The position numbers and the translations under genes were made by a program. A model generated the notes under the pieces. It had not been told where the DNA came from, ran no database searches, and saw only the letters and a program-made list of their open reading frames with translations. This document shows positions 1 to 8,420 of a stretch of DNA of 64,000 nucleotides, piece after piece. The stretch spans positions 68,337 to 132,336 of the forward strand of contig JBKBLR010000004.1 of the NCBI GenBank assembly GCA_046296195.1. Reading direction: 5' to 3'. How positions within the stretch are numbered: the first letter of the stretch is position 1; each line of letters begins with the position of its first letter. Source of the stretch: Amphiplicatus sp046296195 (GTDB lineage: Bacteria; Pseudomonadota; Alphaproteobacteria; Caulobacterales; Parvularculaceae).

Positions 1-454
1 GGCGGCGGCGGCGCTCGGCGTCGGCAAGCTGCGCGATGCGGATCTTCCGGCGCTTCAGCGTCATGCGCACAAGCTCGAGCCGGTCGCCTTCCGCCGCGCC
101 CGGCATGTGATCGCGGAGAATGCGCGCACTATTGAGGCGGCGGCAGCGCTTGCGGCGGGCGATCTTCGTGCGCTCGGCCGCCTGATGAGGCAATCCCACC
201 AGTCGATGCGCGATGATTTCGAGATCACGACGCCTGACATCGACCGGCTTGCAGCGCTCATGGGAGACATCATCGGCGAAGAGGGCGGCGCACGGATGAC
301 CGGCGGCGGCTTTGGCGGTTGCGTGGTCGCCGTCGCCGCCCGTGATCGCGTCGACGAGGTCATTCGGCGGGCGGCAGCAGACTATCGGCGTCCGGACGGC
401 CAGGCGACGCAGATCTTAGTTGCAAAACCGTCGCGTGGCGCCAGCCTCGCGTGA
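1..454 (+). CDS. galK: galactokinase, C-terminal part (truncated by window edge)
   Basis: This is the last ~150 residues of a GHMP-family sugar kinase; the N terminus lies before the window and the frame is open from base 2. Galactokinase phosphorylates galactose with ATP in the cytosol (Leloir pathway). The evidence is RRARHVIAEN near base 95, followed by the glycine-rich motif MTGGGFGGC at 296-322, the C-terminal GHMP signature with galactokinase-like spacing. The C terminus ends normally at a TGA. No other galactose gene follows, since the next gene has its own promoter. Other GHMP kinases are possible, but RRARHV and the tail favour GalK. Confidence 0.88.
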   Translation, partial: AAAALGVGKLRDADLPALQRHAHKLEPVAFRRARHVIAENARTIEAAAALAAGDLRALGRLMRQSHQSMRDDFEITTPDIDRLAALMGDIIGEEGGARMTGGGFGGCVVAVAARDRVDEVIRRAAADYRRPDGQATQILVAKPSRGASLA

Positions 455-515
455 TCTTCCAGACCCTGCCGGCCGGAAGCACTTAGCCTCCGCATTGCCG
501 TTTCAGGCGATTTAA

Positions 516-544
516 TTGACCAAGGCGAAGCGAAGAGATTAAAC
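516..544 (+). promoter_or_regulatory. probable sigma-70-type promoter of the secreted protein gene at 569
   Basis: TTGACC at 516-521 and TTAAAC at 539-544 are separated by 17 bases, in an AT-richer patch 25 bases before a start codon that carries a GGGGAG ribosome-binding site (557-562). The -35 is near consensus and the -10 is weaker. This is inference from sequence only. Confidence 0.4.
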
Positions 545-568
545 TTCCCAAATCATGGGGAGTGTGTC

Positions 569-1627
569 ATGCGCAAACTTGGATCGTTGATCGTGGCTTC
601 GGTCTTGTCAGCGGCGACGCTGGTTCATGCGGCGGAAGTCGTCGACCAGTCCCAGACCGTCATTGATTCCGCTCGCGGCTTTATTGGCATTGGTGGCGAT
701 GTCGAGCAGAAACTGGCGCAAACCTTCGTGGCCGGCGTCACGGGCAATCTCGTCGCCATCCGAATGCCCATCGTCGGATGCGCGCGCGGCGATCTTGTCA
801 TCGAGGTGCGGCGCGCCGATCCCGACGGCGGACCAGAAGGCGCGCTGTTGAACACCACGCGCTTCGATCCCGCCCTCGTGCCGGTCAGCGGGCGTGCGCT
901 GCATGAATTCAGATTTTCCGCGCCGGTCCCCATTCGTGCGAGCGCAAGATACGCCTTCACGCTGCGCATGGACCCGCTCGCCCCGGCCTACTGCAACTAT
1001 GCGCACAGCCCGCTCGGAACCGACCTCTATCCAGCGGGCGATCTTTATTACGACTCGAGACCCAATCCGCCGGGCTGGGTCACAAGCCTTTCAACGGGCG
1101 GCCAATCGGACCTCGCCTTCGAAACCATCGTTGAAACGGGCGCTGGCCCGGGTCCCGGACCGCGAGCCGGCAGGAACTGTCTCATCTCAGGCGGTCCGGC
1201 CGGCGGCTTGCCGATTCCCGAAACGCTCCCTGTCTGCCGTTGCCTCCGCGACGAGGGGCTTCGTGAGTTTCGTTGCGCTCTCCTGCATCCCGACTTCTTC
1301 GCGATCCGCCGGGTGCCCTTCATCAATCTCAATGCTCCCTACACGGAGCGTTGGGAGGTTCTGCCGCTAACCAGGCTTTCCGCGCCGATTGCACTGCGTT
1401 TTGAAGGGGAGAACATCGGCCAGCCGATCGACCTCGTCTTCAGGGGCGTTTCGTTGAAAGCGCCCCGGTCGCGCATGATCACGCTGAAAGGGCCGTCCTC
1501 GCCCGTCGCCATCAAGGGCGCGGCCGTCCTCGATTACGGCAAGGAGACCTGGCGGATCGATCGGACGTTGCCGCTCGAGGCCTATGCCGTCCCGGCGCCG
1601 CCCGCGAATCTCCCGCCGTCGGACTAG
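569..1627 (+). CDS. secreted cysteine-containing protein of unknown function
   Basis: The protein has 352 residues. A typical Sec signal peptide covers residues 1-21 (MRKLGS, hydrophobic core, cleavage near VHA-AEV). Residues ~25-190 look like an extracellular beta-sandwich: alternating hydrophobic strands with AQTFVAG, an LVIEVRRADP strand and a late YAFTLRM strand, as in carbohydrate-binding or choice-of-anchor-type modules. A Gly/Pro linker (GAGPGPGPRAG) leads to a second region with a cysteine cluster (CLISGG, CRCLRDE, CALLHPDF) and more beta-like sequence. Periplasmic or extracellular location with disulfides is inferred. GGGGAG at 557-562 supports the ATG. I recognise no family and assign no function. 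Confidence 0.8.
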   Translation: MRKLGSLIVASVLSAATLVHAAEVVDQSQTVIDSARGFIGIGGDVEQKLAQTFVAGVTGNLVAIRMPIVGCARGDLVIEVRRADPDGGPEGALLNTTRFDPALVPVSGRALHEFRFSAPVPIRASARYAFTLRMDPLAPAYCNYAHSPLGTDLYPAGDLYYDSRPNPPGWVTSLSTGGQSDLAFETIVETGAGPGPGPRAGRNCLISGGPAGGLPIPETLPVCRCLRDEGLREFRCALLHPDFFAIRRVPFINLNAPYTERWEVLPLTRLSAPIALRFEGENIGQPIDLVFRGVSLKAPRSRMITLKGPSSPVAIKGAAVLDYGKETWRIDRTLPLEAYAVPAPPANLPPSD

Positions 1628-1673
1628 GCGCCTGCCGGGTGACGAGGCGGGCGGAACCGGCTAAAGCCCCGCC

Positions 1674-3248
1674 ATGCCGCTCGACCCCCATGCCGCCAGC
1701 CATGAACGCGTCCTCATCGTCGACTTCGGGTCGCAGGTGACGCAGCTGATCGCCCGCCGCCTGCGCGAGGCCGGCGTCTATTGCGAGATCCACCCTTACA
1801 ATCGCGTCGATGCGAGGTTTCTCGGCGAATATGCGCCAAAGGCGATCGTGCTTTCGGGCGGCCCGGCGAGCGTGAAGACCGCGGCGAGCCCGCGCGCCGA
1901 TGCGGCCGTTTTCTCGGCCGGCGTGCCGGTGCTCGCCATCTGTTACGGCCAGCAGACGATGGCGCTTCAGCTCGGCGGCGCGGTCGATCATTCGGACAAG
2001 CGCGAGTTCGGACGCGCGGAGGTGACCATCGAACGCCCGAGCGCTCTTTTCGAGGGCGTCTGGGATGTCGGCAAGAGCTATCCCGTCTGGATGAGCCATG
2101 GCGACAAGGTGACCCGCCTGCCGGAGGGGTTCTCCGTCGCCGGAACATCGCCGAACGCGCCCTTCGCCATCGCGACCGACGAACGTCGCCGCTTTTACAG
2201 CGTGATGTTTCATCCCGAAGTCGTACACACGCCCGATGGCGCCAAGCTGTTGCGCAATTTCGTCCGTAAGATCGCGGGCCTCAAGGGCGACTGGACGATG
2301 GCGTCGTTCCGCGCCGAAGCGATCCGCGACATCCGCCGCCAGGTCGGTGCGGCGCGCGTCATTTGCGGGCTGTCGGGGGGCGTTGACTCCTCCGTCGCAG
2401 CGGTGCTCCTCCATGAGGCGATCGGCGACCAGCTAACCTGCGTCTTCGTCGACACCGGCCTGATGCGCGCCGGCGAAGGGGCCGAGGTCGTCCGGCTGTT
2501 CCGCGGCCATTACAACATCCCGCTCATCCATGTGGACGCCGAGGCGCTCTTCCTCGAAAAGCTCAAGGGCGTCGAGGACCCGGAGCGCAAGCGCAAGATC
2601 ATCGGCGCGACGTTCATAGGCGTCTTCGAGGCCGAGGCGCGCAAGATCGACGGCGCTGAATTCCTTGCGCAGGGAACGCTCTATCCTGATGTCATCGAGA
2701 GCGTCTCGTTTGACGGCGGGCCGTCAGTGACGATCAAGTCCCACCACAATGTCGGCGGTTTGCCGGAGCGGATGAATCTGAAACTTGTCGAGCCGCTGCG
2801 CGAGCTCTTCAAGGATGAAGTGCGCGCGCTCGGGCGCGAACTTGGACTGCCGCCGTCCTTTGTCGGGCGCCATCCTTTTCCGGGGCCGGGTCTTGCGATC
2901 CGCATTCCCGGCGAGGTCACCAAGGAAAGGGCCGATCTTCTCCGCAGAGCCGACGCCGTCTATCTCGATGAGATCCGCAAGGCCGGGCTCTATGACGACA
3001 TCTGGCAGGCCTTCGCGGTGCTCCTGCCGGTGCGTTCGGTCGGCGTGATGGGCGACGGGCGCACTTATGATCATGTTCTGGCGTTGCGCGCCGTCACGTC
3101 GACGGACGGTATGACCGCGGACTATTATCCTTTCAGCCATGATTTCCTCGGCCGCTGCGCGACACGCATCATCAACGAGGTCAAGGGCGTCAATCGCGTC
3201 GTCTATGACGTGACTTCCAAGCCCCCGGGCACGATCGAGTGGGAATGA
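1674..3248 (+). CDS. guaA: GMP synthase (glutamine-hydrolysing)
   Basis: It makes GMP from XMP, ATP and glutamine in the last step of guanine nucleotide synthesis (cytosol). The 524 residues match the usual length. The N-terminal class I glutamine amidotransferase domain (~1-200) shows the nucleophile Cys90 in LAICYGQQ and the His180/Glu182 dyad in HPEVVHT. The ATP-pyrophosphatase domain has its P-loop at SGGVDSS (residues 234-240), and the C-terminal dimerisation domain ends in the family-typical GTIEWE. The downstream gene starts 4 bases after the stop, so they are probably co-transcribed. guaB is not nearby. Confidence 0.98.
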   Translation: MPLDPHAASHERVLIVDFGSQVTQLIARRLREAGVYCEIHPYNRVDARFLGEYAPKAIVLSGGPASVKTAASPRADAAVFSAGVPVLAICYGQQTMALQLGGAVDHSDKREFGRAEVTIERPSALFEGVWDVGKSYPVWMSHGDKVTRLPEGFSVAGTSPNAPFAIATDERRRFYSVMFHPEVVHTPDGAKLLRNFVRKIAGLKGDWTMASFRAEAIRDIRRQVGAARVICGLSGGVDSSVAAVLLHEAIGDQLTCVFVDTGLMRAGEGAEVVRLFRGHYNIPLIHVDAEALFLEKLKGVEDPERKRKIIGATFIGVFEAEARKIDGAEFLAQGTLYPDVIESVSFDGGPSVTIKSHHNVGGLPERMNLKLVEPLRELFKDEVRALGRELGLPPSFVGRHPFPGPGLAIRIPGEVTKERADLLRRADAVYLDEIRKAGLYDDIWQAFAVLLPVRSVGVMGDGRTYDHVLALRAVTSTDGMTADYYPFSHDFLGRCATRIINEVKGVNRVVYDVTSKPPGTIEWE

Positions 3249-3252
3249 GGCG

Positions 3253-4035
3253 ATGACGGGTTTTGATGAGGACTTCGCCGCCGACATGGACGCGCGCGGC
3301 GCGGCGCGATCGCGCACCGTCACCGTCGGCTGGACGGTGCGCGCGGCGAAGGCAGGGCTCATCTGGGCGCCGCCGGAGCCGTTCACCCGCAACGACCGCA
3401 AGGCGCCCTCGGCGAAATCGGTGCAATATTGCCCCGCAGCGGTCGAATTCGACCGGCGCCATTTTGTCGTGCCTTGCCCCTTCGATCTCACCTTGCAGTT
3501 CGAGCAGCTGCCGAACGGCCAGTTGCAGCTCAAGGACGCCGCGGGCGAGGGGTCGGCGGTGCGCCCGACGGGGCTGCGCGACATCGTCGTCCTTCATCCG
3601 CAGAGCGAATGGCGCGATCCGGCGCGGCCCGTCATCCAGATCGTCGCGCCCTACATCTTCATCGCGGACGAGCCGTGTTACGTCGTGCAAACTCCGCCTT
3701 ACCTGCACTATTTGCCGACGCCGCGGCCCGGCGTTCAGGTCGGCGGGCGCTTTCCGGTTCACGTCTGGCCGCGGCCCTTGAGCTGGGGTTTTGAATGGCA
3801 CGATCCGAAACAGGCTTTGCGCCTCAGACGCGGCGAGCCCTGGTTTTATGTTCATTTTGAAACCGAGAATCCGGCGGCGCGCGTCAGGCTGGTTGAAACG
3901 GAAATGACGCCGGAGCTCGAAAGCTACGTGAATTCGATCGTCGACGTGTCGAATTACGTGAACAAGACTTTTTCGCTGTTTTCCGAGGCCCAGGCGCGCA
4001 GGCCCGCAACGCTTGTAAGGCCGAAGAAATCATGA
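3253..4035 (+). CDS. conserved-looking protein of unknown function between guaA and corA
   Basis: The protein has 260 residues, no signal peptide and no obvious transmembrane helix. It is rich in aromatic and Pro residues: GLIWAPPEPF near residue 36, FVVPCPFDLTLQFEQL, IVAPYIFIADEPCYVVQTPPYLHYLP, PRPLSWGFEWHDP. This reads as a compact soluble beta-rich domain. The C terminus (ETEMTPELESYVNSIVDVSNYVNKTFSLF) looks helical. It starts 4 bases after guaA and overlaps corA by 4 bases (ATGA), so it is very probably co-translated with both. I do not recognise the family. Coding is supported by position, codon pattern and overlaps. Confidence 0.8.
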   Translation: MTGFDEDFAADMDARGAARSRTVTVGWTVRAAKAGLIWAPPEPFTRNDRKAPSAKSVQYCPAAVEFDRRHFVVPCPFDLTLQFEQLPNGQLQLKDAAGEGSAVRPTGLRDIVVLHPQSEWRDPARPVIQIVAPYIFIADEPCYVVQTPPYLHYLPTPRPGVQVGGRFPVHVWPRPLSWGFEWHDPKQALRLRRGEPWFYVHFETENPAARVRLVETEMTPELESYVNSIVDVSNYVNKTFSLFSEAQARRPATLVRPKKS

Positions 4036-5084
4036 CTGACGCCTTGCTCGAAAAGACCGACATGATCGGCCCCGCGGCGACGGGGCCGATCCATCAGGTG
4101 CGGCTCTATTCCGCGCGCGATCAGAAGCTCGTCGCGTTGCCGCCGGAGGCGGCGCGCCTTCACGAAGCGATCTGGATCGACATGCTGCGCCCTACCGGCG
4201 AGGACGAGGCCGCCGTCGAATCGGCGCTCGGCGTCGACATCCCAACCAAGGACGAGATGCAGGAGATCGAGGTCTCAAGCCGCCTTTATCTCGACGGCGA
4301 GGCGGCGTTCATGACGGCGATCGTGCTTTCGCGCACTGACGCCGACGACGCCGTCAGCGCGCCCGTCACCTTCATCCTCGCCGGGCCGCGGCTTGTGACC
4401 GTGCGATATGAGGAGCCGCGCGTCTTCACGACATTCCCGGACCGCGCGCAAAAGACCGCGATCGGCTGCGCTGACGCCGAAAGCGTGCTGATCGGCCTTC
4501 TCGAAGCGATCACGGACCGGCTCTCAGACATTCTTGAGCGCCTCGGCCTCGAGCTTGACGTCCTGTCGCGCGACATCTTCAGTCCTGAGACGCCCAAGGC
4601 CAAGAAGAGTCGCAAGCCGCGCAGCAGCGCGGACTATCAACGCATTCTCGAAACGATCGGGAGGAAATACGGGCTGGCGTCGAACATAAGGGACAGCCTC
4701 GTCACCCTGTCACGGCTTGCATCGTTCTTTCTCAATGTCGCGCAGCAGCGGCGCGCTTCGAAGGACCTGACGGCGCGCATCAAGGCGTTCGCGCGGGACA
4801 CGGACGCCTTGTCGGAACATGTCGATTCCATTTCACAGAAAATCATCTTCCTGCTCGACGCCACGCTTGGCCTCGTCAACATTGAGCAGAATACCATCAT
4901 CAAGCTCTTCTCGGTCGCCGCGGTGATATTCCTGCCGCCGACGCTCGTAGCCTCGATCTATGGAATGAACTTTGAATTCATGCCGGAACTCAGCTGGCCG
5001 CTCGGATATCCGTTCGCGATCGGCCTCATGATCATCTCAGCGGTCGTTCCTTACCTCTTCTTCAAGCGGAAAGGATGGCTTTGA
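4032..5084 (+). CDS. corA: CorA-family divalent cation channel
   Basis: CorA is a pentameric inner-membrane channel for Mg2+ (also Co2+ or Ni2+). The 350 residues comprise a long cytoplasmic N-terminal domain (~1-285, helical from ~150 on) and two C-terminal membrane helices. The selectivity signature YGMN lies at residues 310-313, between helix 1 (FSVAAVIFLPPTLVASI) and helix 2 (FAIGLMIISAVVPYLF). The positively charged end FKRKGWL is typical. It overlaps the preceding gene by 4 bases and the following gene by 10, so it sits inside a tight operon led by guaA. Confidence 0.95.
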   Translation: MTDALLEKTDMIGPAATGPIHQVRLYSARDQKLVALPPEAARLHEAIWIDMLRPTGEDEAAVESALGVDIPTKDEMQEIEVSSRLYLDGEAAFMTAIVLSRTDADDAVSAPVTFILAGPRLVTVRYEEPRVFTTFPDRAQKTAIGCADAESVLIGLLEAITDRLSDILERLGLELDVLSRDIFSPETPKAKKSRKPRSSADYQRILETIGRKYGLASNIRDSLVTLSRLASFFLNVAQQRRASKDLTARIKAFARDTDALSEHVDSISQKIIFLLDATLGLVNIEQNTIIKLFSVAAVIFLPPTLVASIYGMNFEFMPELSWPLGYPFAIGLMIISAVVPYLFFKRKGWL

Positions 5085-5704
5085 GCGCGGGGGCAGGGAA
5101 CATCACGCTCTTTGCGACGCCGGTCCGGCGCGCGGCGATCGCCGGCGCTGAAGCTCTCAACGCCGAGATCGAGGCGGCGGCGCTTTCCTTTGAAGCGGAT
5201 GACGCGCTCGGTCGGCGCTGGTCGGCCGAGCATGGCTATGTCGGCTACACCTCCTACGGCTCGATCCCTGACCTCGTATCGCGCGCGCCGTGCTTTGCGG
5301 CCCTCAAGAAGGCGCTCGACCGGGAAGCGTCGGCGTTCGCTGCGGCGCTCGCCCTCGACCTTGGCGGGGCGCGCCTGAAACTCGACAACATCTGGATCAA
5401 TGTGATGCCGAAGGGCGGCTTTCATAGCGGGCACATTCATCCCCACAGCGTGATTTCAGGGACCTATTACGCGCGCACGCCGAGGGGCGCGGCGGCGATC
5501 CGCTTTGAGGATCCGCGCCTCGCCATGATGATGGCGGCGCCGCCGCGGCGGGAAGACGCGCCGGAGGCGCTAAAATCGTTCGTCTACTTGGCGCCTCAGG
5601 AAGGAACGGCCCTGTTCTGGGAGAGCTGGCTACGTCACGAGGTGATGCGCAACGACTCGCGCCGGCCGCGCATTTCGGTCAGCTTCAATTACCGCTGGGG
5701 CTGA
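5075..5704 (+). CDS. putative 2-oxoglutarate/Fe(II) oxygenase, TIGR02466-like
   Basis: The protein has 209 residues. WINVMPKGGFHSGHIHPHS followed by ISGTYYARTP and the C-terminal RPRISVSFNYRWG are the pattern of the TIGR02466 putative 2OG-Fe(II) oxygenases. The HIHPHS histidines would be first-shell iron ligands, a distal His lies in WLRHEVM, and RPRIS carries the Arg for the 2-oxoglutarate carboxylate. The substrate is unknown. It starts inside the last codons of corA (10-base overlap), implying coupled translation. The stop lies next to an 8-bp hairpin shared with the convergent gene. Confidence 0.75.
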   Translation: MALSAGAGNITLFATPVRRAAIAGAEALNAEIEAAALSFEADDALGRRWSAEHGYVGYTSYGSIPDLVSRAPCFAALKKALDREASAFAAALALDLGGARLKLDNIWINVMPKGGFHSGHIHPHSVISGTYYARTPRGAAAIRFEDPRLAMMMAAPPRREDAPEALKSFVYLAPQEGTALFWESWLRHEVMRNDSRRPRISVSFNYRWG

Positions 5705-5724
5705 TGCGGCGCGTCAGCGCCGCA
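5705..5724. other. short perfect hairpin between convergent genes
   Basis: TGCGGCGC (5705-5712), loop GTCA, and GCGCCGCA (5717-5724) form an 8-bp perfect GC stem. It lies immediately after the oxygenase stop and inside the last codons of the opposing FkbM gene. No T-run follows on either strand, so intrinsic termination is uncertain. Confidence 0.35.
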
Positions 5725-6481
5725 GCCCATAGGTCATCAGGCGCGTCCCGACCTTCTCGTCGATAACGGCGAAGCCTTCGCGCTCGAGGATGGCGCGACA
5801 GGCGCCGTCCGTGCGTGCGCCGGCCCGTTCCGGGCCGGTGTCGAGCGCAACGCCGCGAACGAGCGGCCAGGCGACGCCGACGCCTTCAAGGACCTCAGGC
5901 TCGGCGCCTTCCGCATCGCACTTGATGAGGTCGATGCGCGGCAGCCCGAGCGTGCGGGAAAGGCTCGCGACCGTCACGGCCTGCTTCCTCACCTTGGGGC
6001 CTTCGGCGAAGACGGAGGAATCGGCGCGCGCGGGGGCCAGCGCAAACTCGATCGCGCCATCAGATTTCCAGATCACGGCGTCATGGGCCTCAGCGTTCGC
6101 AAGGCGGGCGATATTGCGCCGAAGGCAGGCGAATACATCAGGGTCGGGTTCGAAGCAGTGCACGCGCGCGCCGTAGCGGGCGCAGACATGCGCGAACTCG
6201 CCGGCGTTGGCGCCGACATCGAGGACGACGCTGTCCGCCGAGAGCCGGAAATACTGGTTGACGCCATATTCGCGCTCCAGCCGGTCGAGGCGCGCCTGCC
6301 ATCCCTTCCGGTAGAGTTTCCACCGCAGGGCGGAAGGGACCGAAATGCGCTCACCTTCGACATGGATGAAAACGCCCTCCGCCGACTCTTCAAGCCGGAC
6401 GCGCACATTGCCGCCGATTTTAAGGGCCGCAAGGGCGTCCTGTCGGAGAAGTTTCAGGCGTTGGCCGGGCGAAAGCTGCAT
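5714..6481 (-). CDS. FkbM-family methyltransferase
   Basis: This is a SAM-dependent methyltransferase of 255 residues. The SAM-binding loop is VVLDVGANAGEFAHVCARYGARVHCFEPDP (first part at ~108-117), with the acidic end of strand beta-2 in FEPDP. A later IDLIKCDAEGAEPEVLEG motif is the FkbM hallmark. The family methylates sugars or other small molecules, often in envelope polysaccharide or lipid pathways; the substrate is unknown here. It stands alone on the minus strand, divergent from the DUF2855 gene (72-base gap) and convergent with the oxygenase (9-base gap). Confidence 0.9.
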   Translation of the reverse strand: MQLSPGQRLKLLRQDALAALKIGGNVRVRLEESAEGVFIHVEGERISVPSALRWKLYRKGWQARLDRLEREYGVNQYFRLSADSVVLDVGANAGEFAHVCARYGARVHCFEPDPDVFACLRRNIARLANAEAHDAVIWKSDGAIEFALAPARADSSVFAEGPKVRKQAVTVASLSRTLGLPRIDLIKCDAEGAEPEVLEGVGVAWPLVRGVALDTGPERAGARTDGACRAILEREGFAVIDEKVGTRLMTYGLRR

Positions 6482-6553
6482 GAAGGGATTTTACCCGCGA
6501 CAAGGCCGCTATAGGGATTCGCCGGCGATAAGTCACCTGACAGCGAGGACGCC

Positions 6554-7633
6554 TTGACCCGAACGACGATCTTGGAAGTCAACCGCGGCGATCTCGGCGA
6601 GACGCGTCTTGCGCAGGGCGACGCGCCTGAGCTGAGCGACGGCGCGATTTTGGTCAAGATCGATCGCTTCGCGCTAACCGCCAACAACGTGACTTACGGG
6701 GTCGTCGGAGAGAAGATCGGCTACTGGAATTTTTTCCCGGCGCCGAAGGGCTGGGGCGTCATCCCGGTGTGGGGCTTTGCTGACGTCGTCGCCTCCCGCG
6801 CCGAGGGCGTCAAGGAAGGCGAACGGCTTTACGGCTATTTTCCGATGGGAACGCATCTTCACATGACGCCTGGAAAACAGTCCGCCGAACGCCTCATCGA
6901 CGCAAGCGCGCACCGCGCGAGCCTGCCGCCCGTTTACAATTCCTATGCGCGCGTCGCGGCCGATGACGCTGACGACCGCGCGCTCGATGACCTGCGCGCG
7001 CTGCTCTTCCCGCTCTATGCGACGTCCTATTGCCTCTATGACTTCCTTGTCGACAATAACTGGTTCGGGGCTCAGCAGGTCGTCATCGTCAGCGCCTCGT
7101 CGAAGACGGCGATCGGACTTGCCTATGCGCTGGCGGGCGGTGAGGCGGCGCCGCCGACCGTCGCGCTCACGTCTGCGCGCAACAAGGCGATGGTGGAGGC
7201 CCTTGGCCTTTACAACGCCGTCGTCACCTATGATGCGATGGAGGCGATCGATGCGACAAGGCCGACCGTCATCGTCGACATGTCGGGGAACGGCGCCGTT
7301 TTGTCGGCGCTGCACGCGCGGCTCGGGGAGAAAATGCGCTACTGCTCGAATGTCGGCGTCACCCACTATCAAGAGAATACGATGGGCGCGGGCTTCATCC
7401 GCGAACGCAGCGCGATGTTCTTCGCGCCGGGCCACATCCAGAAGCGCGCGAAAGAGTGGGGTCCTGGCGTCTTCGACCGCAAGGCGTTCGGGTTCTGGCG
7501 CGACGCGGCCCTTCGGAGCCGCGGCTGGCTGAAGATCGAGCGCGTGAAAGGCCCGGCGGCGATGGAGGAAGCGTTTCACCGCGTGCGCAAGGGCGAGGCG
7601 GGTCCCGATTCAGGGCTCATCATCGAACCCTGA
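6554..7633 (+). CDS. DUF2855-family protein (MDR-like fold)
   Basis: The protein has 359 residues and starts at TTG. The N terminus (TILEVNRGDLGETRLAQGDAP, then ILVKIDRFALTANNVTYGV) and the conserved block GYWNFFPAPKGWGVIPVWGFADV are diagnostic of DUF2855. This family resembles quinone oxidoreductases and enoyl reductases of the medium-chain dehydrogenase type. A Rossmann-like central part (VVIVSASSKTAIGLAYAL) probably binds NAD(P)H. No catalytic zinc site is seen. Family members often sit near lipid or polyketide-type genes, but the reaction is unknown. It is convergent with mlaF (6-base gap). Confidence 0.85.
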   Translation: MTRTTILEVNRGDLGETRLAQGDAPELSDGAILVKIDRFALTANNVTYGVVGEKIGYWNFFPAPKGWGVIPVWGFADVVASRAEGVKEGERLYGYFPMGTHLHMTPGKQSAERLIDASAHRASLPPVYNSYARVAADDADDRALDDLRALLFPLYATSYCLYDFLVDNNWFGAQQVVIVSASSKTAIGLAYALAGGEAAPPTVALTSARNKAMVEALGLYNAVVTYDAMEAIDATRPTVIVDMSGNGAVLSALHARLGEKMRYCSNVGVTHYQENTMGAGFIRERSAMFFAPGHIQKRAKEWGPGVFDRKAFGFWRDAALRSRGWLKIERVKGPAAMEEAFHRVRKGEAGPDSGLIIEP

Positions 7634-7639
7634 CGGGCG

Positions 7640-8419
7640 TCACCGCGCCCGTAGCGCCATCTTGATCGGGCCGTCCGCTCGGCCGTTGACGAATTGGTCG
7701 ACGTAAGGATCGCCGGAGTCGCTGATCGCGTCGGCCGGTCCGCGCCAGATGATGCGCCCCTCATGCAGCATCGCGATCTCATCGGCGATCCTGCGGGCGG
7801 AATTCATGTCATGCGTGATGGAGACGGCGGTCGCGCCGGTCTCCCGCACGCTGTCGACGATGAGGTTGTTGATGACGTCTGCGGTGATGGGATCAAGCCC
7901 CGTCGTCGGCTCGTCGAAAAAGAGAATCGAGGGTTCGGCGGCGATCGCGCGGGCGAGCGCGACGCGCTTTTGCATGCCGCCGGAAAGCTCCGACGGCGAC
8001 ATCGCGGCGACTTCGGGCGGCAGGCCGACCTTGGCGAGGCATTCGATCGCGCGGGCGCGCGCCGCCGCGGCGCCTTTGCGTTCGCCATAGATCAGGCGGA
8101 ACGCGACGTTTTCCCAGACCTTCAGGCTGTCGAACAGCGCCGCGCCCTGAAAGAGCATGCCGATCTGGCGGGTGCGCCGACGCCGCTCGAAGGCCGATCC
8201 TTTGAGGACATTGACCCCGTCGATGAGGATCTCCCCGCCGTCGGCCGGGATGATGCCGAGAATGCACTTCAGGAGGACCGATTTCCCGGTTCCCGACGCG
8301 CCGATGACGACGAGTGATTTGCCGGCGTCGAGATCAAGATCGACGCCGTTGAGAACGGCTTTCGTGCCGAAGGATTTCTTCAGGCCACGGATGGAAATCT
8401 TCGCCTCGCGCCCGCTCAT
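7640..8419 (-). CDS. mlaF: ABC transporter ATP-binding protein, MlaF type
   Basis: This is the ATPase of an Mla/Ttg2-type phospholipid transporter, which moves lipids between inner and outer membranes and keeps the outer leaflet asymmetric. The 259 residues show Walker A GASGTGKSVLLK (~37-48), signature LSGGMQKRVALARAI, Walker B ILFFDEPTTGLDP, and the switch His in SITHDM. It lies one base after the mlaE stop and is co-transcribed with it. The substrate-binding MCE protein MlaD and MlaC are not in the window. Trigalactosyldiacylglycerol-type or hopanoid importers of the same class are alternatives. Confidence 0.92.
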   Translation of the reverse strand: MSGREAKISIRGLKKSFGTKAVLNGVDLDLDAGKSLVVIGASGTGKSVLLKCILGIIPADGGEILIDGVNVLKGSAFERRRRTRQIGMLFQGAALFDSLKVWENVAFRLIYGERKGAAAARARAIECLAKVGLPPEVAAMSPSELSGGMQKRVALARAIAAEPSILFFDEPTTGLDPITADVINNLIVDSVRETGATAVSITHDMNSARRIADEIAMLHEGRIIWRGPADAISDSGDPYVDQFVNGRADGPIKMALRAR

Positions 8420-8420
8420 G

